Below, piece after piece: positions 1-9,000 of a stretch of DNA of 57,009 nucleotides. Below the pieces are notes generated by a model. It ran no database searches and was not told the DNA's origin. It saw only the letters and a list, made by a program, of their open reading frames with translations. The number at the start of each line of letters is the position of its first letter. The stretch's first letter is position 1. The DNA lies in contig CADCHG010000024.1 of the NCBI GenBank assembly GCA_902801155.1, positions 1 to 57,009 on the forward strand, in the 5' to 3' direction. The DNA comes from an uncultured Prevotellaceae bacterium (GTDB lineage: Bacteria; Bacteroidota; Bacteroidia; Bacteroidales; Bacteroidaceae). The position numbers were made by a program, and so were the translations under genes.

Positions 1-480
1 TCAGTAAATTAAAAGAACAAAATGCTTCTTTATGTCTTCCCTTATAGGTCTGGCTTGCAGCCATCCCTGGTAGTCATGTGCGCTTGTTTCCTCGTGAGCT
101 TTTAGGGCTCCCAGTAAACAATCCCACAAGCCTACCGGAAGACATCAAGAAGACAAAATATAATACAAAATAGCTCCCTGCGGTCGTAAAAAATCCATGC
201 GGAGTAAAGGAAGTCTCCAACAAATTACACGGATAAATACATGCGGGATGGGTAACGCGCCAGCCATTTTTTACGACCGATAGGGAGCTTTTTGTCCCCG
301 TATTTTGTCTTTCCGTAGTGGCTCACGCTGGGTGAGGACTCATTTTCTTGGGAAGCCTCAAAAAGGCTTACCTGAGAAAAGGAGAACTCGCATCAGCAGG
401 GATTTGCAACAGGCAAAGCCCATAAGAAGGAGACACAAGGAAAGTATTTTGATCTATTTCAACTCACGTTAATTTACTGA
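1..480. repeat. 480-base nested palindrome (inverted duplication)
   Basis: The first 12 bases (TCAGTAAATTAA) are the exact reverse complement of bases 469-480. Further in, 172-194 pairs with 266-289 (22-24 bases with one bulge), and AGACAAAATA-type words lie symmetrically outside that. The remaining arm sequence is also recognisably inverted but diverged. This looks like an old inverted duplication with about 235-base arms. It could be a MITE-like element with 12-base ends or a rod-like structured RNA. No coding potential was recognised, and the window edge hides any target-site duplication on the left. Confidence 0.6.
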
Positions 481-593
481 TTCAAATTTACTGGTTTAAT
501 ATTCTTTTAATTTCTTCGCAAAGCTCAGGCGCTACGCGGAGTCCTTTCTACATCAGGGCGCAAGCCCAGTTTCTTATTGGATTAAGATTGGGA

Positions 594-689
594 ACTTGCT
601 TTAGCTTGATGAGCTTCAGCGAATGATTATTGTCAGTTAAAAACAGCTCGATGTTTGCCATATAGGAAGTTCATCAAGCTGAAGCAAGT
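594..689. repeat. 24-base inverted repeat with CTTGATGA words
   Basis: Bases 594-617 and 666-689 are inverted copies matching at 22 of 24 positions, with a 48-base loop. The arm carries the word AGCTTGATGAGCTTC, a relative of the GATGAGCGTTAGCGAA words near 48123, 48158 and 51626. No terminator T-run or gene end is nearby, so it is recorded as a repeat. The rest of 481-785 shows nothing recognisable. Confidence 0.6.
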
Positions 690-785
690 CGTCAAACTGA
701 CGTTATTTAATCTGTGCAATCTGTGTTCGTATTTTATCGGACACAAATAATCTTCGATATATTCATGAATTGCAATGCAGAGATT

Positions 786-1276
786 GCAATTTCATGTTCA
801 GAAAAAAAGTTTTCAAAAAACTCGTCACTCGTCACCCGTAACGCTGTAAATTGTTGTGGCATTGAGGATTACAGCGCCAATTCACCCCATACCACTCGTC
901 ACCTCACTCGTTACCAAAATCTGTGTAACTCATTGATTATGTGAATATTATATACGCTATTTACCCTCTCACCACTCGTCACCCATTTTTAGGGTGACGA
1001 GTGAATCAACCCTGTAAGTTGTTTTATATCAAGACAATACATCAAGTAAGGGTGACGAGTGGGTGACGAGTGCAACGAAATGAATCACCCGTGTAATTGC
1101 CTGATGCACATATTATTACAACGCTATGGGTGACGAGTTGACGAGTAGTGTAAAAATTCTTTTTTCCAAATGTAAAAGTGAGCAGCAAGACTCAATGGCA
1201 GTTATGCCTCCGTTGATCCTCCGTTCTACCTTCGCTTCAAGTCCGTTTCAGGTCCGTTTCAAATCCGTTTCAAGTC
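786..1276 (+). repeat. Left arm of a ~490-base inverted repeat (GACGAGT words)
   Basis: This stretch reappears in reverse complement at 15308-15806. It is built from iterated words: GGTGACGAGTG and its complement about a dozen times between 820 and 1146, then a non-iterated block (1175-1235), then a 12-base-period tract of TCCGTTTCAAG words (1240-1276). The arms are clearly homologous but not identical, so they are not freshly duplicated. They bracket the core genes from the TonB receptor to the DUF4153 gene. Confidence 0.85.
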
Positions 1277-1418
1277 ATTCGCAAGAATGGGACTTACATG
1301 GGAGTTACATAGGAGTTACTTGGGAACTGCGAGGTTATTGAACTTTTTCATATCCTCATTTATGAGGAAAAAAGGCATTATTCTAAAGAAATTTTACATA
1401 AATGTGGCGAATTTTTTG

Positions 1419-1426
1419 TAACTTTG
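1419..1426 (+). promoter_or_regulatory. Bacteroidetes -7 box (TAACTTTG) for the TonB receptor
   Basis: TAACTTTG fits the TAnnTTTG consensus used by the primary sigma factor of Bacteroidetes. Transcription would begin a few bases downstream, near 1432, exactly at the base of the hairpin leader. The same arrangement occurs at 48436. Confidence 0.65.
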
Positions 1427-1431
1427 CACTC

Positions 1432-1512
1432 GCAAATCAGAGACGTGCGCCAGCCTTTAGGGCTGACATGCACTATTTGCTTCGTGCGAACCTAAAGGTT
1501 TGTCATTCGCAA
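1432..1512 (+). promoter_or_regulatory. Tandem hairpin leader element, copy A plus divergent copy
   Basis: Outer stem GCAAAT (1432-1437) / ATTTGC (1475-1480), inner stem GTGC/GCAC and apical stem CAGCC/GGCTG around a TTTAG loop. A second, divergent hairpin follows at about 1483-1512 (TGCGA and AACC, loop TAAA, GGTT and TCGCA). Both share a bulged ACAT/TCAT on the 3' side. The element fills the presumed 5' leader between promoter and start codon. Relatives sit at 48450-48499 and 48531-48578 with compensatory changes, which supports a structured RNA. Function unknown. Confidence 0.6.
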
Positions 1513-1522
1513 ATTAGAAAAA

Positions 1523-3973
1523 ATGTCACAATTATTGTTAACATCGCTGCTTTGCGCAGCGTTGAATATTCAGGAGAACGCCACCACAGATACTCTCAAA
1601 CAAGTTAACTTGAAGGAACTGGAAATTGTTTCATCCTTCAAGGAAAACGGTTTGCTCAGACAACAGCCTTCATCCGTATCGCTCATAAGCCAGAAGACGA
1701 TGGAGGCTAACCATATCACATCGCTAAAGGGAGTTAGCGGACTGGTCCCAAATCTGTTCATACCAGATTATGGAAGTCGCCTGACGAGTGCTGTGTATAT
1801 CAGAGGCATAGGCAGCAGGATCAACACACCTGCCATCGGACTTTATGTGGATGATATCCCATACGTGGACAAATCGGCTTTCGATTTCGGTTTCTATGAA
1901 ATAGAGCGCATGGATGTGCTTCGCGGTCCTCAAGGCACTCTGTACGGAAGAAACACGATGGGCGGTTTGGTGCGTATCTACACAAGGAATCCGAGGAACT
2001 ACGAAGGTACAGACATTCACTTGGGAGCCAATAGCGGTAACAGTCGCCTCTCAGCATCAATAACCCATTACCACAAAGTATGCAACGATTTCGCATTCTC
2101 TGCAGGTGGCTATTTCGAAAAGGCAAGCGGTTTCTTCCGCAATGATTTCACAGGAAAGAAGGTTGACGGATTGGCATCAGGCGGTGGAAGGATGAGAGGT
2201 CTCTACACACCAACAGAGCGCCTCACCTTTGATATAAACATTAATTACGACTACTCTGACGAAGGAGCATATCCTTATTTCTATACAGGCTCTACTACTG
2301 CCGAGGAGAACTATGGCAGTAAGATAGGGAAGATAACCAACAATCGTGAAAGCAGCTATCGCCGCGGACTTCTAAATACCGGCGTGAATATATGCTACAA
2401 AACCGACAAATGGCAGTTGAACGCCATTACCGGCTATCAGAACATCAACGACCGTATGTTCATGGATCAGGATTTCCTCTCTGATGACATCTACACCTTA
2501 GAGCAGAAACAGCGTATCAATACTCTGACAGAAGAGATAACGCTAAAGAATCTTGGCGAGAGCAAGTGGAAAAGAGTTACAGGTATCAATCTGATGCGTC
2601 AATGGTTGCATACAGAGGCTCCGGTAACATTCTACGAAGACGGGCTCAGATGGTTGGAAGGCAATATCAATACCGTTCTGCCTGACATGAACAGAATTGC
2701 CATGCTGAAGATGATGGGATTCACGGGTATGTCGCTAAATTTCCGCGGTGACAGACTCTCAATAAACGGCACATACGAAACGCCGATAACAGGTTTGGCA
2801 TTATTTCACCAGTCTTCTATAGAACTTTGCAACAACCTCACGGCTTCTCTTGGAGTACGTTTCGACTACGAACACCAGAGCATGGAATATGCATCTCCAG
2901 CAGATGTGCTTTACGGCTTTGCGATGCCAAACGGCAACAACGAGAAAATGGCGGTTGATCTTCAGGATCTGGAATCGCACATAGGCTATTACGGAAGTCT
3001 CAAAAACGACAATTTCAGAGTCCTTCCTAAAATATCCCTGAAGTATGACTTCAATGCCAGTTCAAATATCTACACATCAGTTGGTATGGGACAGCGTTCA
3101 GGCGGCTACAACATTCAGATGTTCAGCGACTTATTGCAAGGAGCTATGCGTGTGGACATGATGAGCGGAGTAAAGGAAGGCGTAGGCAATTACCTTGACT
3201 ATCTCGCAGCTACGAATCCAAATATGCCGAAGGAAATTCCAGATCCGGATGCCCCAGGACAGATGGTTGCATTACCTCAGTTTGTGCGTAGGGTAATGGC
3301 ACAGAATATGCCTCAGTTTGAGGTACCTACCACAGAGCAGGTTGTCTATAAACCGGAATATTCATGGAACTTTGAGCTCGGCACCCATCTCACACTTGCC
3401 GACAAGCGCATAATACTCGATGCAGCCCTATTCTATAATCGCATACACAACCAGCAGATAGCACGTTTCGCTCCTTCCGGTCTTGGAAGAATGATGGTCA
3501 ATGCCGGTAAGAGCCAGAGTTGTGGCGGCGAGATGAGCATGACATGGAGGCCTACCAATCAGCTTACCCTTACAGGTAACTACGGCTTTACCCATTCAGA
3601 GTTCCTGAAGTATGATGACGGTAGCGGAAACGACTATTCCGGCAACTATGTGCCATACGCTCCAATGCATACTGTCAACGCAGATGCAGCCTATATGTGG
3701 AATATCAAGAATGATATGAGTATCACGCTCGGCATCGGTTGCAACGGAGCAGGCAGAATATACTGGACAGAAGACAATACTGCAAGTCAGGCATTCTACA
3801 GCCAACTGAATGCCCGAGCAACATTCCGCTCAAAGAATCTCGGAATAACACTCTGGGGCAAGAATCTCACAGACACGAAATATAACACGTTCTATTTCGT
3901 AAGTGCAAGTAGAGGTTACGAGCAGCACGGCAAGCCTCTTCACGTTGGAGTGGATATCAATATCAGTTTCTAA
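1523..3973 (+). CDS. TonB-dependent outer-membrane receptor
   Basis: 816 residues with TonB-dependent receptor architecture: a TonB-box-like stretch (ELEIVSS) near residue 34, a plug domain at about residues 45-155 (VYIRGIGSR, then YVDDIPYV, then IERMDVLRGPQGTLYGRNTMGG, a classic plug signature), and a long beta-barrel ending in a terminal aromatic residue (NISF). It imports an unidentified ligand across the outer membrane using TonB energy. It lacks the N-terminal carboxypeptidase-regulatory-like domain of SusC proteins, and no SusD partner follows, so it resembles a siderophore/cofactor-type receptor rather than a glycan utilisation receptor. The short N-terminus (MSQLLLTSLLCAALN) is a weak signal peptide. 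The leader carries the hairpin element described at 1432-1512, suggesting post-transcriptional control. The next gene is 82 bases downstream in the same direction. Confidence 0.9.
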   Translation: MSQLLLTSLLCAALNIQENATTDTLKQVNLKELEIVSSFKENGLLRQQPSSVSLISQKTMEANHITSLKGVSGLVPNLFIPDYGSRLTSAVYIRGIGSRINTPAIGLYVDDIPYVDKSAFDFGFYEIERMDVLRGPQGTLYGRNTMGGLVRIYTRNPRNYEGTDIHLGANSGNSRLSASITHYHKVCNDFAFSAGGYFEKASGFFRNDFTGKKVDGLASGGGRMRGLYTPTERLTFDININYDYSDEGAYPYFYTGSTTAEENYGSKIGKITNNRESSYRRGLLNTGVNICYKTDKWQLNAITGYQNINDRMFMDQDFLSDDIYTLEQKQRINTLTEEITLKNLGESKWKRVTGINLMRQWLHTEAPVTFYEDGLRWLEGNINTVLPDMNRIAMLKMMGFTGMSLNFRGDRLSINGTYETPITGLALFHQSSIELCNNLTASLGVRFDYEHQSMEYASPADVLYGFAMPNGNNEKMAVDLQDLESHIGYYGSLKNDNFRVLPKISLKYDFNASSNIYTSVGMGQRSGGYNIQMFSDLLQGAMRVDMMSGVKEGVGNYLDYLAATNPNMPKEIPDPDAPGQMVALPQFVRRVMAQNMPQFEVPTTEQVVYKPEYSWNFELGTHLTLADKRIILDAALFYNRIHNQQIARFAPSGLGRMMVNAGKSQSCGGEMSMTWRPTNQLTLTGNYGFTHSEFLKYDDGSGNDYSGNYVPYAPMHTVNADAAYMWNIKNDMSITLGIGCNGAGRIYWTEDNTASQAFYSQLNARATFRSKNLGITLWGKNLTDTKYNTFYFVSASRGYEQHGKPLHVGVDINISF

Positions 3974-4055
3974 AAAGCCGGAGAATCAAGAGATTCCAGT
4001 TTTTCTGGAAAAACAAGAAAAGTAACAATAACTTAAAATAAAAACAAAAGGAAAA

Positions 4056-4652
4056 ATGAAAAAAACATTTACTCTTTTCACAATTCTCTTCGCATGCCTC
4101 ACAGCAATGGCACAGCATGGAGAAATGAAGTTTGCCGGTCCTTCTAAATTTGGTGTAGAAGAAATGAACGAATGGCAGGAAAACGAGAAAGACGTTATCA
4201 TCTTCAAGATGAACAGCACCTCTGAGGCTGACATCACATTACCTGCGCTTACCTACAACAAAATGAATGTGACAATCCCAAGTTTCACTATCCACAACCT
4301 CAAGTTCGACTATGACATGGCTACACGCAATGCCTCATTCCCAGAGCAAGAATACGAGGAGACATTCAAGGTCGGCGACGAGGAGAAGACAGTCAAAGGT
4401 TCTTCATTCAAGGCTGAATATAATGCAACCGAGAAGAGTTTCAAGATTACCACCAAGCTCTCTTATGGCAAGATGCCTGTTTTTGTAACATATATCATTG
4501 ATGCTGTATATGTCAAGGAGGAAACAACAGGTATCAATTCCGTAGCAGCAAGCAACGCACAGCCTACCTATTACGACCTGTCTGGCCGTAAGGTCGCAGA
4601 GCCAAAGGCTAATGGAATATATATCGTAAACGGTAAGAAAATGATTAAATAA
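4056..4652 (+). CDS. Secreted calycin-like protein with C-terminal sorting-like tail
   Basis: 198 residues. The signal peptide ends at about residue 19 (LTAMAQ). The middle (residues 25-150) is beta-rich and resembles the calycin/lipocalin-like small proteins common in Prevotella. The C-terminus (YYDLSGRKVAEPKANGIYIVNGKKMIK, read here as a motif spanning residues 172-198) has the YDLSGRKV...GIYIVNGKK pattern of type IX secretion sorting tails, in a short form. It follows the TonB receptor by 82 bases and may be cotranscribed, so it could bind the same ligand; that is inference. A strong terminator-like hairpin follows at 4684-4748. The exact family is uncertain. Confidence 0.7.
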   Translation: MKKTFTLFTILFACLTAMAQHGEMKFAGPSKFGVEEMNEWQENEKDVIIFKMNSTSEADITLPALTYNKMNVTIPSFTIHNLKFDYDMATRNASFPEQEYEETFKVGDEEKTVKGSSFKAEYNATEKSFKITTKLSYGKMPVFVTYIIDAVYVKEETTGINSVAASNAQPTYYDLSGRKVAEPKANGIYIVNGKKMIK

Positions 4653-4683
4653 ATACCACATTAAACCAACCTCGAAAAACACA

Positions 4684-4748
4684 CGATTAATCGCCTTAGG
4701 ACGCGCTATACTGACTATACGCTCCAAAGGCGATTAATTGTTTGTTTC
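4684..4748 (+). terminator. Long hairpin terminator with aroA-like sequence
   Basis: Left arm 4684-4710 and right arm 4716-4740 pair over about 24 positions with small mismatches (ATTAATCGCCTT / AAGGCGATTAAT, then GGA-GCG-TATA / TATA-CGC-TCC), with a 5-base loop followed by a T-rich stretch. It would end the receptor/calycin transcript. The right arm (4714-4741) is nearly identical to codons 3-12 of aroA (4855-4882). Confidence 0.75.
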
Positions 4749-4843
4749 CTAAGCATATTCTGTCATTTATAAAGCCCTCTACAATAAAAACGATGATGGG
4801 TGCGTTATATATTTAATATATAAAAATACAAACGAAACTGAAA

Positions 4844-6097
4844 ATGCGATATAAACTATACGCCCCAAAGGCGATTGATTGTGTAATAAATCTTCCGGCT
4901 TCCAAAAGCATAAGCAACCGTGCCCTCGTTATCAATGCTCTTTCGGGCAGTAAGGAGGTACCTGAAAACCTCAGCGACTGTGACGATACCGATGTTATGG
5001 TAACTGCCTTGCGCAATATGCCATACGAGATAAATATCAAGGCGGCAGGTACAGCCATGCGCTTCACCTCTGCCCTACTATCCGTTTCCGAGGGCGAGGA
5101 ACACATTATAACAGGTACAGACCGTATGAAGCATCGTCCTATCGAGGTGCTCGTAAACGCTTTGCGCAACCTCGGTGCTGATATTGAGTATGCCGGAGAA
5201 GAAGGCTTCCCGCCTCTGAAAATCCGCGGAAAGAAGTTGGCTGGCGGTCTGCTTGAGATTCCGGGCAACGTATCTTCACAGTATATCTCAGCATTACTGA
5301 TGATAGGTCCGAAACTTACAAACGGTCTTACTCTGCATCTCACAGGCGATATCATCTCACGCCCCTACATCGAAATGACCATCTGCACTATGCAGGAGTT
5401 CGGAGCTGACGTTGAATGGACCGATGCCTCCACCATCCGTGTGAAGGCTGGTGGATATAAGGAACGCCCTTTCTTCATCGAAAACGACTGGAGCGCATCA
5501 AGCTATTGGTATGAAATGGCAGCCCTGATGAATAAGGCTAACGCAAATGCAAATATTACGCTTACAGGCCTCATGGACGGTTCTCGACAAGGTGATTCTG
5601 CTATCAGGTATATGTTCAGCGTACTTGGCGTGAAGACCGCTTTCAAGACGAGAAAGAAACTCGTACCAACAAACGTGGCTCTAAAGGCTCAGAAATGTAT
5701 GATGCCACGCTTCGACTTCGATTTCATCAACCAACCCGACCTTGCACAGACCCTCGTAGTATGCACTGCATTGATGGGAATCCCATTCCGTTTCTCCGGA
5801 CTTCAGACGCTCCGCATCAAGGAGACCGACCGTATAGCGGCTTTGAAAAAAGAGATGAAGAAACTGGGCTATGTTCTCGACGATTCCGAAGAGGGTGTTC
5901 TTTCATGGGACGGCACACGTTGCGAGCCAGACAAAGAACCAGCCATCGACACCTACGAGGATCACCGCATGGCAATGGCATTTGCTCCGGCAGCTATTCT
6001 ATTCCCAGGTCTCATAATCAACAATCCCGAGGTCGTGAGCAAGAGCTATCCTAAGTTCTGGGAGGATTTGAGGGAAGCTGGATTTGAAATCAGATAA
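4844..6097 (+). CDS. aroA: 3-phosphoshikimate 1-carboxyvinyltransferase (EPSP synthase)
   Basis: 417 residues. It transfers enolpyruvate from PEP to shikimate-3-phosphate, the sixth shikimate-pathway step, in the cytoplasm. Visible family signatures: PASKSISNRAL (residues 19-29) for phosphate binding, GTAMRFTSALL (about 69-79), SSQYISALLM (about 144-153), and the C-terminal LRIKETDRIAALKKE (about 325-339) and EDHRMAMAFAP (about 376-386). Length is typical of the Bacteroidetes form. The stop codon abuts the start of the next gene, so the two are surely cotranscribed. The start ATG lies 12 bases after AACGAAACTG with no Shine-Dalgarno motif, usual here. Confidence 0.95.
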   Translation: MRYKLYAPKAIDCVINLPASKSISNRALVINALSGSKEVPENLSDCDDTDVMVTALRNMPYEINIKAAGTAMRFTSALLSVSEGEEHIITGTDRMKHRPIEVLVNALRNLGADIEYAGEEGFPPLKIRGKKLAGGLLEIPGNVSSQYISALLMIGPKLTNGLTLHLTGDIISRPYIEMTICTMQEFGADVEWTDASTIRVKAGGYKERPFFIENDWSASSYWYEMAALMNKANANANITLTGLMDGSRQGDSAIRYMFSVLGVKTAFKTRKKLVPTNVALKAQKCMMPRFDFDFINQPDLAQTLVVCTALMGIPFRFSGLQTLRIKETDRIAALKKEMKKLGYVLDDSEEGVLSWDGTRCEPDKEPAIDTYEDHRMAMAFAPAAILFPGLIINNPEVVSKSYPKFWEDLREAGFEIR

Positions 6098-9000
6098 ATG
6101 AAGCGTTCCTGCCACATACTTCCATTACTCATCGCAATAGGAGTAGCAATAGCGATTACGTCGTGTTCAAACAAGAAGAACACGGCGCAGACTCGTTGGT
6201 GGCAGGCATTCACGGCAAAATACAACACATACTATAACGGCACACTGGCATATATTGATGCCTCTCTGGAGAAAGAGAACGGCAACAGGGACAATTACAC
6301 AGAACTGCTGCCTCTATATACCGTGGGCAATAAGGCAAGTCGCGAACTTGGCAAGAGCAACTACGAAACCGCTATTGAGAAATGCCAGAAGACAATCAAG
6401 CTCCATAGTATCACGGCACGTCCGGAATGGAAGAAGTCACGGAAAAAGACCGCAAGGGACATAGAATGGCTTAATCGTAAGGAGTACAACCCTTTCCTAT
6501 GGCGAGCATGGATGCTCATGGGCCGCTCACAGTTCTATAAGGGTGACTTCGACGAGGCAGCCTCAACTTTCACCTATATGTGCCGCCTCTACAAAACACA
6601 GCCCGCCATCTACGGAAAGGCTCGCGCATGGCTGGCAAAGTGCTATATCGAACAAGACTGGATATACGATGCCGAGGACGTAATCCGCAATATGAAGCGC
6701 GACTCCATCGACTGGCGTGCGCAGAAGGAATGGGACTATACCTACGCTGACTACTACCTCCACATCGGCGATATGGAGAATGCGGCAAAGTATCTGCGAA
6801 AGGTTGTGAAACATGAGATGCGCTCAAAGCAGCGTGCCCGTGAATACTACCTTCTCGGACAGGTAGAGGCTGCGCTCGGACATAAGGACGAAGCATACAA
6901 GGCATTCAAGAAGGTAATACGTCAGAATCCTCCATACGAAGTGGAGTTCAATGCCCGAATAGCCATGACAGAGGTTCTTGCCGACGGAAGTCAGGCCCGG
7001 AAGATGATTAGTCGCCTGAAACGCATGGCATCCGATGAGAACAACAAGGAATATCTCGATCAGGTATATTATGCCATCGGCAATATCTACCTTACCCTGA
7101 AAGATACCACACAGGCAATATACGCATACGAGGCAGGAAACAAGAAGGCTACACGCTCCGGCATAGAGAAGGGTGTGCTGCTTCTACATCTCGGCGACCT
7201 GTACTGGGCAAAAGAGAAATATGGTGATGCCGGACGCTGCTATGGCGAGGCTATCGGACTCCTTGACAAAGACCGCGACGACTACGAGCAACTTTCTGAG
7301 CGCAGTAAGATTCTCGACGAACTCACACCATATACCAATGCCGTAGAACTTCAGGACTCTCTCCAACTCCTTGCCAAGATGAGTGAGAAAGACCGTAACG
7401 CCGCTATCGACCGCGTGATAACCGCCTTGAAGAAGAAAGAGAAGGAGGAACGCGACCGAGAGGCTGAGGAGAATGTGGCTGTCGTACAGGAAAAATACGA
7501 TACCGGACAGAGGCAAAACAACAACTTCACGCAGCAGAACAACCGTGCTGGAGGCAGAAGAGAGGCTAGTTGGTATTTCTACAACCCTACAACCGTACAG
7601 CAGGGTAAGCAAGCCTTCGCCCGCACATGGGGTAAGCGCGACAATGTGGATAACTGGCAGCGCGCAAACAAATCCAACGTAGGTGACTTCGCAAGCGAGG
7701 ATGCTCAGGAACAAGAATACACCGAGGAGCAACGCGACTCCATAGCTGCCGTTGAAGAAAAGGCAGAGAAGGAGAAGGCTCGTCTTGACACTGCTGCCAA
7801 CGACCCTCACAAACGCGAGTATTACCTTGCACAGATTCCATTCACCCCAGAACAGCTTGAGGAGAGCAATGCCCAGATAGAGGACGGTCTGTTCCATTCC
7901 GGCATCATCTTCAAGGACAAGCTTGACAACCTAAACCTATCCGAGAAATCGTTCATGCGCCTGCTCCGTGACTTCCCAGAAACACAGACAAAGGACGAGG
8001 TGTATTATCACATGTTCCTCCTCTACTCTCGCAAGGGCGATAATCTCAAGGCACAGACATATCTCAACAAGATGAAGAACGAGTGTGCTGACTCCAAGTG
8101 GACTACAATTCTCACCGACCCTTATTTCGAGGACAATGCGAAATATGGCACTCATCTCGAGGACTCTCTCTATGCTGCCACATACGATGCCTTCAAGAAC
8201 GACCGCTTCGAGGAGGTGAAGAACAACACCGCCATATCCGACAAGCGTTTCCCAATGGGCGACAACAGGGATAAGTTCCTGTTCATCTCAGGTCTTAGCC
8301 AACTTAACGAAGGCGATGCCGACGGATGTCTTGCACGTCTCGACACCCTCGTAAAGGCATATCCGCAGAGCAAGGTAAGCGAACTTGCAGGTATGATAAT
8401 CAACGGAGTACGCCAAGGCCGTACCCTTGTGGGAGGCAATTTCAGCATGGAGGATGTATGGAACCGCCGTACAGCTGTAATGTCGGACAAGGACACTACG
8501 AATGCCAAGGGATTCTCTGACGAACGCAATACGGAGTTCACCTTCCTGTTCGTGTATAATCCCGATTCCATAAGCGAGAACAAACTGCTGTTCCAGTTGG
8601 CAAGGTTCAACTTCACGAACTTCGTGGTGCGCAACTTCAACATAGAGATTGCCGATGCCGCAGGACTTCATCACATGATGGTGACAGGCTTCCGCTCATT
8701 CGATGAGGCCCGTCAGTATGCCCGCGTACTGTATAAGAACGACGGTATGATGAATGCGGCAAAGGGTAGCCGTTCTGTTGTGATAAGCAACGAGAACCTG
8801 CCTATGCTCGGCACTCAGTATAGCTACAACGACTACGATGCCTTCTATACAGAGCACTTCCAGCCTCTCAAGGCCGACAATCCTTATATGCTCTACGAGC
8901 CTGACTATGACGAGAAGGAGATTGAGAAGGACTTGAACAGAAGGAACGTGAACGTAACCCCTGCCCTGCCATCCGAGACCGTCGCACCTAATGGCGCAGC

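Noticed and set aside
1-480. RNase P RNA, tmRNA, or SRP RNA
   Set aside because: None of the conserved core motifs was found on either strand; the symmetric layout is unlike these RNAs.
820-1146. CRISPR array
   Set aside because: Words are about 11 bases, occur in both orientations with irregular gaps, and no cas gene is present.
714-1341. Short plus-strand reading frames in the left repeat arm
   Set aside because: They read through the GACGAGT word array; the inverted copy does not preserve the frames.
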